64,000 bases of DNA from Kappaphycus alvarezii (lineage: Eukaryota; Rhodophyta; Florideophyceae; Gigartinales; Solieriaceae). The position numbers and the translations under genes are program-made. Position 1 is the first letter of the stretch. Every line of letters starts with the position of its first letter. Location of the stretch: the NCBI GenBank assembly GCA_002205965.3, contig NADL03000579.1, positions 496,001 through 560,000 on the forward strand. The letters run 5' to 3'. The notes under the pieces were generated by a model. The model made no database searches. It saw only the letters and a program-made list of their open reading frames with translations, and was not told the origin of the DNA. This document shows positions 1 through 9,454 of the stretch, in pieces.

Positions 1-1
1 A

Positions 2-1876
2 TGCGACCGGTTCCTGCGCCCGCAAATTGAGGCTGTTGATTTGAATGTTGATCTGGTCCTTCTAAGTGTCGGAGGAAATGATGGTGGATTTGGTGACATC
101 GTTGTGCGTTGTCTTACGGTGCTCCGCAACCCTGCAATGTGCGAAGATGCTATCAACAATGCAAACATGGTTCTTGACGGTTTTGCTGCTAGGCTCGCCA
201 GTACATTTGAAATGATTCGAGCCCGAATGAAGCCCGAAGCAAGAATCGTCCTCTCTACTTACCCCACCTAATACTCGACATCACGTACCAAATTAGGTTT
301 CTATTCGACGTATTCGACGCTGGCACGGCTATCCGAAACTTAGGCAGTAGAGCCGACGTTGTTCAGCGTGACGCAGTTAATCGTGCAAACGCTGCTGCTG
401 GCGTGGATTACGTTCTACTCTTCGACAAAACCAAGACCGTTTTTGCAGGACGTGAAGCGAACCCTTCCACGGCTGTCAGGAACCCGGATCGGTGGATCCT
501 GGAATTCGAAGGTAGCGTTATAGAAGAATGGTATCATCCGAATCAGTCCGGCCATCAGAGGTGGGGCAGTGCCCTCTCTGTTCCTGGGACATTTGGAACC
601 GTGGAAAGGACCTTAAAAACTGGTGGAAATGTCGATCTTGTCTTCGTTATTGATACCACGGGACCCATGGGCGAGGTAATTGAACAAGTTCGAGTCGATT
701 TGGAGTACTTTTCAGTGAATTAAGCGCAACAACCACTTCTTTCCGAGTTGCAGTCCTAGCTTATCGTGATCATAAAGGACGAAATGGATTGGGTGATGAA
801 TTCTCCGCTCAGGTAATCCAGACGTTCACCAACAGTTTGCCTAGCATCCACGCCGCATTTGATTCTCTTGTATCAAGGAGTGCTAGAGGCGGCCCAAAAT
901 CTGTTCTATCAGGGATGAACGAGGGGAAAGAGCTTACTTGGCGGCCAGGAGTGACAAAAACTGCAGTTGTGTTGGGTGATGCACCGGCTCTAGTTGAAGA
1001 TTGGACCGAGCCTATTAATAGTCCTCCGCTCAAGCTGTTACTCACGGTATTACATTTGATCCCATTCGAATCCTTCGAGTGAATTGCGATGGGTTGACTC
1101 CTCCAGTGGTAAGGTCGGTGGCCAATGTTGGTGAAGGTTTCGTTGTTAATGAAAGAGCGAACCTCACCAGAACGCTCCTTGACGTCGTTGACGAAACTGC
1201 TGGTCTACCTTTCGCAACGTTTGGGATCGCTATCGCAGGCAAAGTGGGAGAACCTGTGCTATTTGATGCTCAAGGTTCCTTTGATCCTCGGGGCGGGCCG
1301 ATTGATTTGTATGAGTGGGACTTTGACGGTGACGGAACGTTCGACGTCAGCACTACCGAGATACAGATTGAGAACACGTATATTTCGAAATTTTCAGGCT
1401 TTGTGATTCTTCGGGTCACATGTGCTGGAAGGACATCTTTAGCAAGTGCACGAACGGTTATAAACGAAGAGGGATTCGTTCCTCAGGGCGATGAGGCACC
1501 ATGTGAAGACAACGAGGATGGTATACCAATTCTGCTTACTGATACGGGTAGCCTGAACAATTCTTGCACTCCAATCGACCTGCCAACGAGTGATGCTCCT
1601 GGGGTCTCTGAAATCACAAGTGGTTCGGAAGAAGGACTTAGGGAAGCATTAGATGCTCTAAATGCGGCCGTGAGTCACCCTAGTCCGCATTTTCGTTTCC
1701 TCTTCCGTCGCATTCGGGGCGCGGCATTGGCGGGGCGTCAATCCGACTCATTACGCTTGTTGCAGCTCTTGCGGAGACGGGCCAGGGCTCGCCGCTTTAC
1801 GCTGTCAAGACAGTCAGCCTGCATACGCCGCGTTGCTTACTTCAAGAACAATTCCGGAGAGTCATCGCAGCAATAG
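2..1876 (+). pseudogene. SGNH hydrolase / vWA / PKD multidomain protein, 5'-partial, frame-broken
   Basis: The reading frame is already open at the window edge, so the N-terminus lies upstream. An SGNH (GDSL-like) esterase part shows the GGND block near 65-85 and a block V-like YHPNQSGH near 533-555. A von Willebrand A domain follows, with a MIDAS-like DTTGPM near 652-668. A PKD-type domain with WDFDGDGTFD lies near 1318-1345. The frame moves 2 to 1 to 3 to 2, with breaks near 263, 714 and 1028. Each is explained by one missing base in a run of C or T. The last 60 or so codons are Arg-rich and may be out of frame. By its domains it would be a secreted or surface esterase with an adhesive or protein-binding part. 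That role is inferred, and the broken state may be a sequencing artefact. Confidence 0.75.
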
Positions 1877-2084
1877 AATTGGTCCGGACTGCTCTTAAAT
1901 TTTGAAATCCTCTAGAATGAACAAGTTCTTAGCGCCATTGCAAATGGCTTTAGCGAGAATCCGCAGCATTTAATTGCTTCGCGGGTACTGCCTCTGTGCA
2001 CATATAACTGTAGTCGACTTGAGTCTACTATCATCATACTGCTTTGAATAAGGGTAGAAGGGTTGGCTGTTTCATTCTTGAAAG

Positions 2085-2210
2085 ATATACTGGCCTTAAG
2101 GTGGCCTTTTACGGAGCGCAGTTCTCCCCTATCACTGTTTTGGAAAGGTTTCTTAAGTCGATTTGGTTGTTTAGAATACCGTGGGATGCACTAGGGCAGA
2201 TCTTCCTCCA
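2085..2210 (+). mobile_element. Degenerate 3' tail of RT-RLE non-LTR element (tail copy 1)
   Basis: Weak but continuous similarity to the tail at 2750-2860: the end of the coding region reads GLKVAFYGAQFSP where the better copy has GLKVAF and a stop. It continues through the 'ggagcg..agttc' and 'gattTGGTTGTttaga' blocks. This is an older, decayed copy of the 3' end only. Confidence 0.5.
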
Positions 2211-2679
2211 GTTTTTTAGGAAAACTGTCCATTGTAGCTTTCCATCAGTTAGACTGCCCTGCAAATCACGGCACCAGATAACAGCCCTGATATATTCCAA
2301 AATTAAAAATTGCTACTCTGGAATAGAGTCGAATATATCTTGCACAGGAAAGACACTTGAAGCTTCTCCCCCCTAGACACTTATATGTTGAGAGACTATT
2401 TCTCTATTTCTTTCCTCTCTTCTTCTTTTTGCAATTAGAAGAACCTACGGTCAGAATGATAGTGAAATCCTCTGTATACTAAAACTTTGTAGTGGATTCC
2501 AGGCGATAAAGCGGATTAGTCGAACCTGCTCACTGCACCTGCGGACTAATAATTATTTTAAGGAGCTCCGGATTTCCGTTTGTCAATCGATTCTGGACTT
2601 GAGTCTACATCTCCAGTGGGGAAAGATTTGGGTGCTTTACAGCTCGAAAGATATCATTGTATTATTCATTTACCTCGTA
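2211..2679. other. No recognisable gene
   Basis: AT-rich spacer between two non-LTR tail copies. Only short chance ORFs are present, and no family or RNA gene was recognised. Confidence 0.5.
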
Positions 2680-2896
2680 AAGGTTCGTGGGTTTTGATGC
2701 AAAAGCACGCTGCAGCAGTCGTCATGTCCAGTGCGGCCTGCTTGATGGCTGGCCTGAAGGTAGCATTTTAGGGAGCGTAGTTCCTTCCCCATTATGGTGT
2801 CGGTATACCCTTTTTGATTCGATTATGGTTGTCTGGAAAACGATGGGATAGATCGGATATACCTTCCAAGAGTAAAACACCCAAACGTTCCCCTTT
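2680..2896 (+). mobile_element. 3' tail of RT-RLE non-LTR element (tail copy 2)
   Basis: Encodes the last 20 or so codons of the RT-RLE polyprotein, ending SSAACLMAGLKVAF and a stop at 2769-2771. About 125 bp of 3' UTR follows and ends in 'cttccaagagtaaaacaccc'. The same C-terminus and 3' UTR recur at 24123, 33741, 59870 and 61640, always with the upstream part missing. That is the expected pattern of 5'-truncated non-LTR retrotransposition. There is no poly(A). Element A is inserted 56 bp downstream. Confidence 0.7.
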
Positions 2897-2953
2897 ACCT
2901 CATACGTTTTCTTCAGCATACACTGAAGGGACTGCACTTAAGGCTAAGAGCTT

Positions 2954-3066
2954 GTAATACAAAAAATGGTCCTCCCTCATTTAATACAGGAAATGGTCCT
3001 CCCTTCACGTAATACAGGAAATGGTCCTCCCTTCACGTAAGACAGGAAATGGTCCTCCCTCGTGTA
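2954..3066 (+). repeat. 28-bp tandem repeats in U3, four units
   Basis: Four head-to-tail units built on AATACAGGAAATGGTCCTCC. Spacing is 28 bp and the outer units are slightly degenerate. The 3' LTR has the same set at 8969-9083. The solo LTR at 29461 has only three. The position at the far 5' end of U3 suggests enhancer-like or factor-binding repeats, which is inferred. Confidence 0.8.
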
Positions 3067-3320
3067 ATCCAGCAACCTACAACGATCCCGCCCCTAACTT
3101 CTCCAACCGTCATTTCCAAATTTACTTCCATTTTATCTAGATATTTTTATACTGTATTTAACCCTCTGAATCGACCCCGAATCAAGTCCCTTTTCCCTTT
3201 TAGCTTACCTCCTCCTCCAAATTCGCCTTTTTTGAGAAGAAGGGCGCAAATGCACTATTGCAAAATCCCTTGCAGATTTATTTTACCTATTCCTAATCTA
3301 TAGAACCTGCCCCGGGAGCC

Positions 3321-3328
3321 TATTTAAA
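3321..3328 (+). promoter_or_regulatory. Upstream TATA box (TATTTAAA) of the LTR ORF
   Basis: TATTTAAA sits in a C-rich context. A start of transcription about 30 bp downstream would fall near 3350, ahead of the conserved ATG at 3437. It is kept in the 3' LTR (about 9333) and in the solo LTR (about 29793). It is separate from the TATATAAG box at 4126, so the type I LTR seems to hold two promoters. Confidence 0.5.
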
Positions 3329-3436
3329 CCCCTTTATTCTAAGTTCCAAATGCCCCGATCATTTTACTCATCACCCCTCTCCCCCCACACACCCAAAGCA
3401 CCCCACATTGCCTCCTGTTCCCCAACTTCTATCACA

Positions 3437-3997
3437 ATGAGCAACCTTCGCCCCTCTGTCCCTATTTCCAAAAACCGCCCTTCCCGTTCCATCAATGGCC
3501 TTCGTCTCGCCGCCTACGGGCCAACCGATGCCGACGACTACATCCGGCGGCAAACAAAGAAGCAAATCATCGAGTTCGTGCGCCGCCTCTTCATAGAAGA
3601 AGAAGCGAGGGAGGTAAGTCCGGGAGAGGCTGAGAAGGTCGAGGAGGAGAGCGGGGAGTCCTTCGAGGAATGGTTAGCCCCTGAGCTAGTGTACGAGGAT
3701 CAGGAAGATGAGGATGAGGAGGATGAGGAGGATGAGGAGGAGGAGGAGGAGGAGGAGGATGAGGAAGATGAGGCAACAGGGGGCATGGAAAGTGTTGGAC
3801 CGGTGGGGCCTGGAATAGAGAGTATGGATCAAGTTGTGCCCACGATGGAACCGGATGGAGATATCTTTAGTAGTCTAGATATCTCCCAGGGGGAAATAGA
3901 GAGTTGTGAGCCATTCGCAGATATTTGTGGGGACTGCTTGGACAGCATGGATATTTTAGAGGAGTTGTTTGGATCTGATTTAGAGAATGGGAAATAA
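3437..3997 (+). CDS. LTR-encoded acidic protein of unknown function (186 aa)
   Basis: I do not recognise a family. The ATG at 3437 was chosen over the in-frame ATG at 3350 because it, with an A at -3, is kept in the diverged copies at 29917 and 12327 (-). The protein has a basic N-terminal part (MSNLRPSVPISKNRPSR) and a likely helical segment YIRRQTKKQIIEFVRRLF. A run of about 40 mostly Asp/Glu residues follows, then a well-conserved C-terminus ending DSMDILEELFGSDLENGK. The diverged copy on the minus strand keeps both ends with conservative changes, which points to past selection on the protein. The acidic-hydrophobic C-terminus resembles transcription activation domains in composition only. 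It lies wholly inside the LTR, so each element carries two copies. Confidence 0.65.
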   Translation: MSNLRPSVPISKNRPSRSINGLRLAAYGPTDADDYIRRQTKKQIIEFVRRLFIEEEAREVSPGEAEKVEEESGESFEEWLAPELVYEDQEDEDEEDEEDEEEEEEEEDEEDEATGGMESVGPVGPGIESMDQVVPTMEPDGDIFSSLDISQGEIESCEPFADICGDCLDSMDILEELFGSDLENGK

Positions 3998-4125
3998 GAG
4001 GACCAAATTAATTGTTAGTTTCTTAAGTATCTTTTGCTTAGAGTATATTGTCCACACAAAGTATTTTTATGCATTTCTTAGTATCTTCTGTAGTTTTGTT
4101 CGGACTTTAGGGGTAGCCAAAAGTC

Positions 4126-4133
4126 TATATAAG
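4126..4133 (+). promoter_or_regulatory. Core TATA box (TATATAAG) of the LTR
   Basis: Lies in the block 'gtagccaaaagtctatataag', shared by every LTR type in the window. The copy in element B reads TATTTAAG. It is about 310 bp before the LTR end, so it probably drives the full-length element RNA, with R and U5 downstream. Confidence 0.6.
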
Positions 4134-4441
4134 CTGAGTAAACTGCTTCCTCATGGAGAGGTCAAGCAAGTTGGCAGACAACTTCAAGCCAAGTCCCGAG
4201 TAGTAGGAAGTTGAGAGTCAACTTCAGACCCAAGAAAACGTTTTCTTACGCTGGTCGCAGAGCGTCAGTGGTAGACCCTGCCCCTTTTATACTTGCTTGT
4301 AGCTTCCTCAACTCTCTTCTATATACACTCCCTTTTGTTCGTTCAACAATACCACGGCAGCACTTTTGTCGCTCGCAACACCTCCTTCTCAGGGTAATTG
4401 GTTCTGAGGATCTCCTCCCCCGCCGATTTACCCCTATCATT

Positions 4442-4458
4442 TGGTACTCTTGTGGAGG
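4442..4458 (+). other. Candidate primer-binding site of element A
   Basis: TGGTACTCTTGTGGAGG starts two bases after the LTR end, the usual place for a minus-strand primer site starting TGG. The identical TGGTACTCTTGTGGAGG follows the 5' LTR of element B at 53236. I cannot assign the tRNA. Confidence 0.6.
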
Positions 4459-4492
4459 GGGTTGCACCCGAGGTATTCGAGTTAAGCAGTAG

Positions 4493-4850
4493 TAAGGATG
4501 GATGGCGGATGGAACCGTCTCAAAATGCATGGGCACTGTTGACAAGGTTTCCGTGTTCTTTGGGGAATCTAAAGTTGATGTAGACTTTCTTGTCATGCCG
4601 GATCTCCCTTTCGATGCAATCATTGGCTGCCCACCATGGAAAGACTAGGGAATGCATTGACTTGGGCAACCAAATGGTTTCAGTTAATATTGACGGCAGA
4701 ACCGTGAAGATGCCCCTGGATTTCGACAAAAGCACGCATCCTGAAGATTTAAAAGAAACGGACAGTGAAGATTTCACTTCTAGCTATGACAGCGAAGATT
4801 CGGAACCAACTAACACTTTCGGAAGTGGAAAAGGGTACCCTCGGGGGTAA
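4493..4850 (+). pseudogene. Aspartic protease remnant of element A
   Basis: Matches only the back part of the protease of element B (54830-55176): ADGTVSKCMG-like start, VSVFFGESKVDVDFLVMPDL, then the acidic linker ending STHPEDLKETDSEDFTSS. The catalytic DSGA segment and all of gag are gone. One base is missing near 4630 relative to element B. The frame ends in TAA at 4848-4850, which overlaps the Pol ATG (TAATG). Confidence 0.75.
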
Positions 4851-7800
4851 TGAACATGGCATGGGACGATTATGATTCCGGGTTTGAAACAGATGACGAC
4901 TGGATTCTAGGATAAGTTTGAAACCCGAATGTGTTTCTTTTTGCGATGATATCGAATCAAAGGACAGAATTCGGAGCATGAAAGAAGATTACCTTTGCAA
5001 AGAAAATAAGAATACGTCGAATTCCATATATGAAGATGTGAGCACGACGGAAGAGGTCCTTCAAAATATTGAGGTTGAGGATCAAGAAGAAAAAGGGCGC
5101 CAAATGGCAGAAATCCAAGGAAAAGTGCAGCACCTTCCCGCCCCCGCCTCACTGAAAATATCCGACATGTTAACATCTTCCGAAGTAATTGCATGGAGCG
5201 TTTCAGATTTGAGACAAGCAAGTGTACCGGTTACTCACTCGTTCGAACTTACCGACACTCAACCGATTTACCACAAGCCTAGACGTCAACCGCCAAAATA
5301 TGACCAATTTATCTCAGAAAATGTTACAAGTATGCTGAAAAATGATATTATTCGACCAGTTTCATCCCCATGGTCGTTTCCAGTTGTGGTCGCACCAAAG
5401 AAGGGTGGAAAGCTGCGTTTTTGCGTCGATTACCGACAACTGAACCAGAGAATGATACCCGATCGATTTCCGATTCCGAACATGGAGGAGATCCTCGAGG
5501 ACCTGAAGGACGGGAGATATTTCACCTCAATTGACCTTTACACTGGCTATTGGCAGATTCCATTGGATGAAAAATGTAAGGAAAAAACAACCTTTACCAG
5601 CAAAGCCGGTACGTTCAGGTTCGAAGTGATGCCTTTTGGTCTCATGAATGCACCAGCTACATTCCAAAGAATGATGAACGAGGTTTTGAAAGGACTTCCA
5701 TTCGCAAGAGTCTATATCGATGATGTCGTCATATTCTCAGAAACATTGGATCAGCACATCTCGCACCTCAATACAGTTGTGGAGAGGATATCGGAGTATA
5801 GCTTGAAAATTAAGTTGAGCAAATGCTTCTTTGCGAAAACTTCTATCCAATTACTCGGTCATATCGTCGACCAAGAGGGAATTAGAGTGGATCCAGAGAA
5901 AACGAAAAAAATCGAGTTGGCACCAAGGCCCGCTTCAAAGACGGAGGTCCGAAGCTTCCTAGGACTGGCCTCATATTACAGAAGATTTATAAAAGATTTC
6001 GCCAAGACTGCAGCACCGTTACATGCCAGCACTACGAAGAAAGGAAAATTTTACTGGAACAAGGAAATGGAAACTGCATTTCAGGAGCTTAAAGATAAGC
6101 TATGTGTCCCCCCAGTTCTCATGTACCCAGATTTCAAGAGACCATTCGTTGTGGAGACAGATGCCTCAGAACGGTCTTTGGGTGCCGTTTTGTCCCAAAA
6201 AGATGAAAACGGAAGACTACACCCTGTTCAATTCGCAAGCCGAACTCTGAATGACGCAGAAAAGAGATACTCAGTCTGCGAGAAAGAAGCGCTAGCTGTC
6301 GTCTTCGCGCTGAAAAAGTTTCGCATATACCTTTTATCACTCGAGAAATTTGTCTTGATAACTGATCACCAGGCACTTAAAACAGCATTCCAAAAGAAGG
6401 ATGTACATCACCGCTTGGCCCGATGGCTCGACATTTTCGCAGAATATCGGTTTGAAATTGTGTATAGACCCGGACGCAATAATCAGCCTGCGATTACCTA
6501 TCCCGCTTGAGGGACGCACTGATTCCAATGAAAAAGCTTCGGAGGACATCGTCGGAGTCGCCGAGTTGCAGTTGCCGAACGATAACGAGTACGAAGCTAA
6601 TATTCACGGACTGATCAAATTCCTCGATGGACTAGAAATGAGAAAGGTTGATCTTGAACACCGAAATTGGGTACGCAGGAATCAAAAGGCTTTTACATTG
6701 TGGAATGGGAAACTTTTCCGGCACACTAAAGCCGGTCCCCGACTAGTGGCCCCTTTGAAAGAAAGAATGAAGATATTGAGGACTTTCCATGATGAGCTAG
6801 GGCATTGGGATCTCGAAACAACCAAAACATTCGTAACTGAGAGATTCTGGTGGCCCGGTATCCATAAGGACGTCTATAACTTCGTGAAAAGCTGCGACAA
6901 CTGCCAAAAATTCACTCCAATACGGAAGTATAAGACAACTCTAAGTTTTCCAGTTTCCGGTCTCTTTGAAACCTTCTCAATTGACTTCGCAGGCCCGTTC
7001 AAGGAAACTTCTTCCGGAAACAAATATCTCCTTATAGGGGTGGAACATCTTACTGGATGGCCAATAGCAGTTGCAATCGAGGAGGCAAATGCTGAGGTGG
7101 TACTGAGATTCATCGAAAAAGAAATAATTGAACCGTTTGGTCTTCCAAAAAGGATCATCTCGGATAACGCCCTTTGTTTTACTGCAACTTCACTGCTTCG
7201 TTTTTGGAAGAGAAAGGGATTCAGCTGAAGACCGTTCTCGCATACGCTCCTATGTCCAACGGGAAAGCGGAGAGGATGGTTGGAACCATCAAACGAGCAA
7301 TATCGAAAACTATGTTGGAGAATGAAATCCAGTGGGAAGATGCCTTACCAAAAGTGTTATACGGCTACCGTCGAAGAAGAGGAAGAAATGGACGCTCACC
7401 ATTCGAGCTAATGTACGGAAGGGCTCCTAGAATGTTAAAGAGAGACATGGAAACAAATATTATCGATGAAGAGAGTAGGGAAGTTGAATTACTGGCCACC
7501 GAAGGCTGGAGATCACACCGCGCGCTAACACAGACAAGAAATAAGGATGCAGAACCTGCAGTCAGAACCTTTTCAGTTGGCTGTAAAGTACTTGTAGTAC
7601 ATGGAAAAGCAATGCAGCAGGCTGTGAAGTGGCCGGCCTTCCAAACCAAGTACTCGAACCCTTGCATCGTCACGGAGGAAAGACACCCGCACTATCAGCT
7701 CTGTTCAAGCTCAGGGAAGAGATCAAGGAGGGCCATCCATGCACGTCGTCTGGTCCCTTACCATCAGAGGCCTGAAGAATTCCTTCTCACACAGGACTAT

Positions 7801-8934
7801 GCGCAACCACGGGGCATACTCATCTTTAACTATAGAATGATTCCTATGGGAGGAAAAAGGGCCTGGGAATGGATCATCTCGGTTACGCGGGACTACTACG
7901 AACTCCACGTAATCATCCATTTCTACATTAATATATGCCTATGTTTTCGTACGTTGAACGGACCATTGCTACCTCAAGAAGATTTCCGACTATTAATAAG
8001 AGTTCTATTTTCATTCCAAAACGGAAGGTTCACGGAAGCAGGTCCAGAGTTTGTGGAGGTAATATATCATTACTCTATAGGAAGATATGGAATGGTAGCT
8101 GCTGGAGACTTGTCGCAAACGTATCTGAATATTATCCGTCCAATTTACGTATTTCTCAAGAACAACCAAGACGTGCGACTGAGAGGTTACGCCTTACCCC
8201 CGGATATGGAATACAGGCTGGTCCCGTATCCTCTATGGGAACCTTACGTTTCTCCGCCACAAATTGGGAACGTTGGAGGCGGCGAGGATCCTCCTGAAGC
8301 AGTGATGATGACCAGAGGAGGACCTTCAGGAGACAACAACCCGCCCAGAAGAGGTTCCGGTCGTCCCCCGAGTGGACCTCGTGCAGGTCCCAGTACGTCA
8401 GGAGCTGGTCGCGGCCATTCATCGGGACCGTCCACCACAACTTCATCTCTAGCTTTGCTTCACAACCATGCACAGCATACAGTCGGAAGAAGAAGATTAT
8501 CTTTTTGGCTGCGCAATATCTCCGAGGATGCGAACGATGCGCAGGTCATTTCTTATTTCATGATAAGCATCTGTTTATGTTTTAGGGCGCTACATGGACC
8601 GCACTTATCTTACGAAGATTCGTTCTTGATGATGCGCGTCTTCTTTTCTTATCGACATCCATTCCTCCGGCATCTTCCAGAAGAGTTTGCATATCACATA
8701 TATTTTTTCACTCTTGGAAGATTCGGAAGAGTCACGGAAGAAGAATGTATTCAACCCCACCTCGATGTGATCAAACCAATATATGAGGCTATGCTACAAA
8801 GTGAGGTACCAGTAATGCGAACCTACTTTTTAGAGCATCATATTGGTAATCAGTTGCATCCGTACCCGTTTGAGAGACCATACATCTTATCAATAAGACA
8901 GCGAACACTAACGGAAGCAGAAGAAGAGCAGTGA
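4850..8934 (+). pseudogene. Pol of element A: RT, RNase H, integrase and duplicated C-terminal domain
   Basis: Starts at the ATG overlapping the protease stop. Reverse transcriptase has YIDDVVIFS at 5713-5739. RNase H shows ETDAS, CEKEALAV and TDHQAL between 6150 and 6380. Integrase has an HHCC finger (about 6790-6905) and the catalytic D, D and E in SIDFAGPF (6980), ISDNALCF (7160) and NGKAERMVG (7260). A C-terminal integrase segment follows, then two copies of an unrecognised domain to the stop at 8932. The breaks near 4905, 6490 and 7200 each fit one lost base in an A, C or T run. I saw no nonsense substitution against elements B and C. If the three losses are sequencing errors, Pol is one ORF of about 1,360 codons. 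It would act with Gag in cytoplasmic particles and then in the nucleus. Confidence 0.85.
7848..8890 (+). other. Tandemly duplicated ~130-aa domain downstream of integrase
   Basis: Repeat 1 runs from about 7850 to 8250 and repeat 2 from about 8480 to 8890, joined by a Pro/Gly/Ser-rich linker. Both share ISxD-like starts, the core INICLCFRTLNGPLL / ISICLCFRALHGPHL, an ED pair, RVLFSF or RVFFSY, GRYG or GRFG, PIY and a final PYPxxEPY or PYPxxRPY. The same pair occurs in element B (58045-59090) and in element C on the minus strand. Many Ty3/gypsy elements carry a chromodomain here, but no chromodomain motif is visible. Function unknown. Target-site choice or a structural role are only guesses. 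Confidence 0.7.
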
Positions 8935-8954
8935 CGACCCGGGACGTTCGCCTT

Positions 8955-8967
8955 GAGAAAGGGGGCG
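8955..8967 (+). other. Polypurine tract of element A
   Basis: GAGAAAGGGGGCG lies directly before the TGTAATAC start of the 3' LTR, the standard site for plus-strand priming. Element B has GAGCGGGAGGGCG in the same place. Confidence 0.8.
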
Positions 8968-9332
8968 TGTAATACAAAAAATGGTCCTCCCCTCATTTAA
9001 TACAGGAAATGGTCCTCCCTTCACGTAATACAGGAAATGGTCCTCCCTTCACGTAAGACAGGAAATGGTCCTCCCCTCGTGTAATCCAGCAACCTACAAC
9101 GATCCCGCCCCTAACTTCTCCAACCGTCATTTCCAAATTTACTTCCATTTTATCTAGATATTTTTATACTGTATTTAACCCTCTGAATCGACCCCGAATC
9201 AAGTCCCTTTTCCCTTTTAGCTTACCTCCTCCTCCAAATTCGCCTTTTTTTGAGAAGAAGGGCGCAAATGCACTATTGCAAAATCCCTTGCAGATTTATT
9301 TTACCTATTCCTAATCTATAGAACCTGCCCCG

Positions 9333-9340
9333 GGAGCCTA
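9333..9340 (+). promoter_or_regulatory. Upstream TATA box in 3' LTR of element A
   Basis: Second copy of TATTTAAA before the LTR ORF, in the same context as at 3321. Confidence 0.45.
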
Positions 9341-9454
9341 TTTAAACCCCTTTATTCTAAGTTCCAAATGCCCCCGATCATTTTACTCATCACCCCTCTC
9401 CCCCACACACCCAAAGCACCCCACATTGCCTCCTGTTCCCCAACTTCTATCACA

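Larger units (their letters stand above)
2953..4439 (+). repeat. 5' LTR of element A (type I LTR, 1487 bp)
   Basis: Begins TGTAATAC and ends CCCCTATCA, giving TG...CA ends, and is repeated at 8968. In order it holds 28-bp tandem repeats, an upstream TATA box, a 186-codon acidic ORF, a second TATA box (TATATAAG) and the R-U5 part. The last 345 bp or so are shared with the otherwise different type II LTRs at 31595 and 52518 and with the type III LTR at 11301. Confidence 0.9.

Noticed and set aside
2954-3066. Regular 28-bp repeats that could suggest a CRISPR array
   Set aside because: Units are directly adjacent with no unique spacers, they lie at the tip of an LTR, and the genome is eukaryotic.
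3350-3436. Upstream ATG extension of the LTR ORF
   Set aside because: The stretch differs between the two LTRs of A because of C-run lengths, and its ATG is at the expected transcription start. The ATG at 3437 is conserved in other copies.
3591-3776. Pro/His-rich minus-strand ORF opposite the LTR gene (also 9609-9794)
   Set aside because: It is the antisense of the GAG/GAT codon run of the acidic protein; the plus frame is the conserved one.
4211-4492. ORFs over the R-U5 part of type I LTRs, such as 4211-4492 and 10229-10600
   Set aside because: They cross the LTR end into different sequence in each copy and break in other copies.
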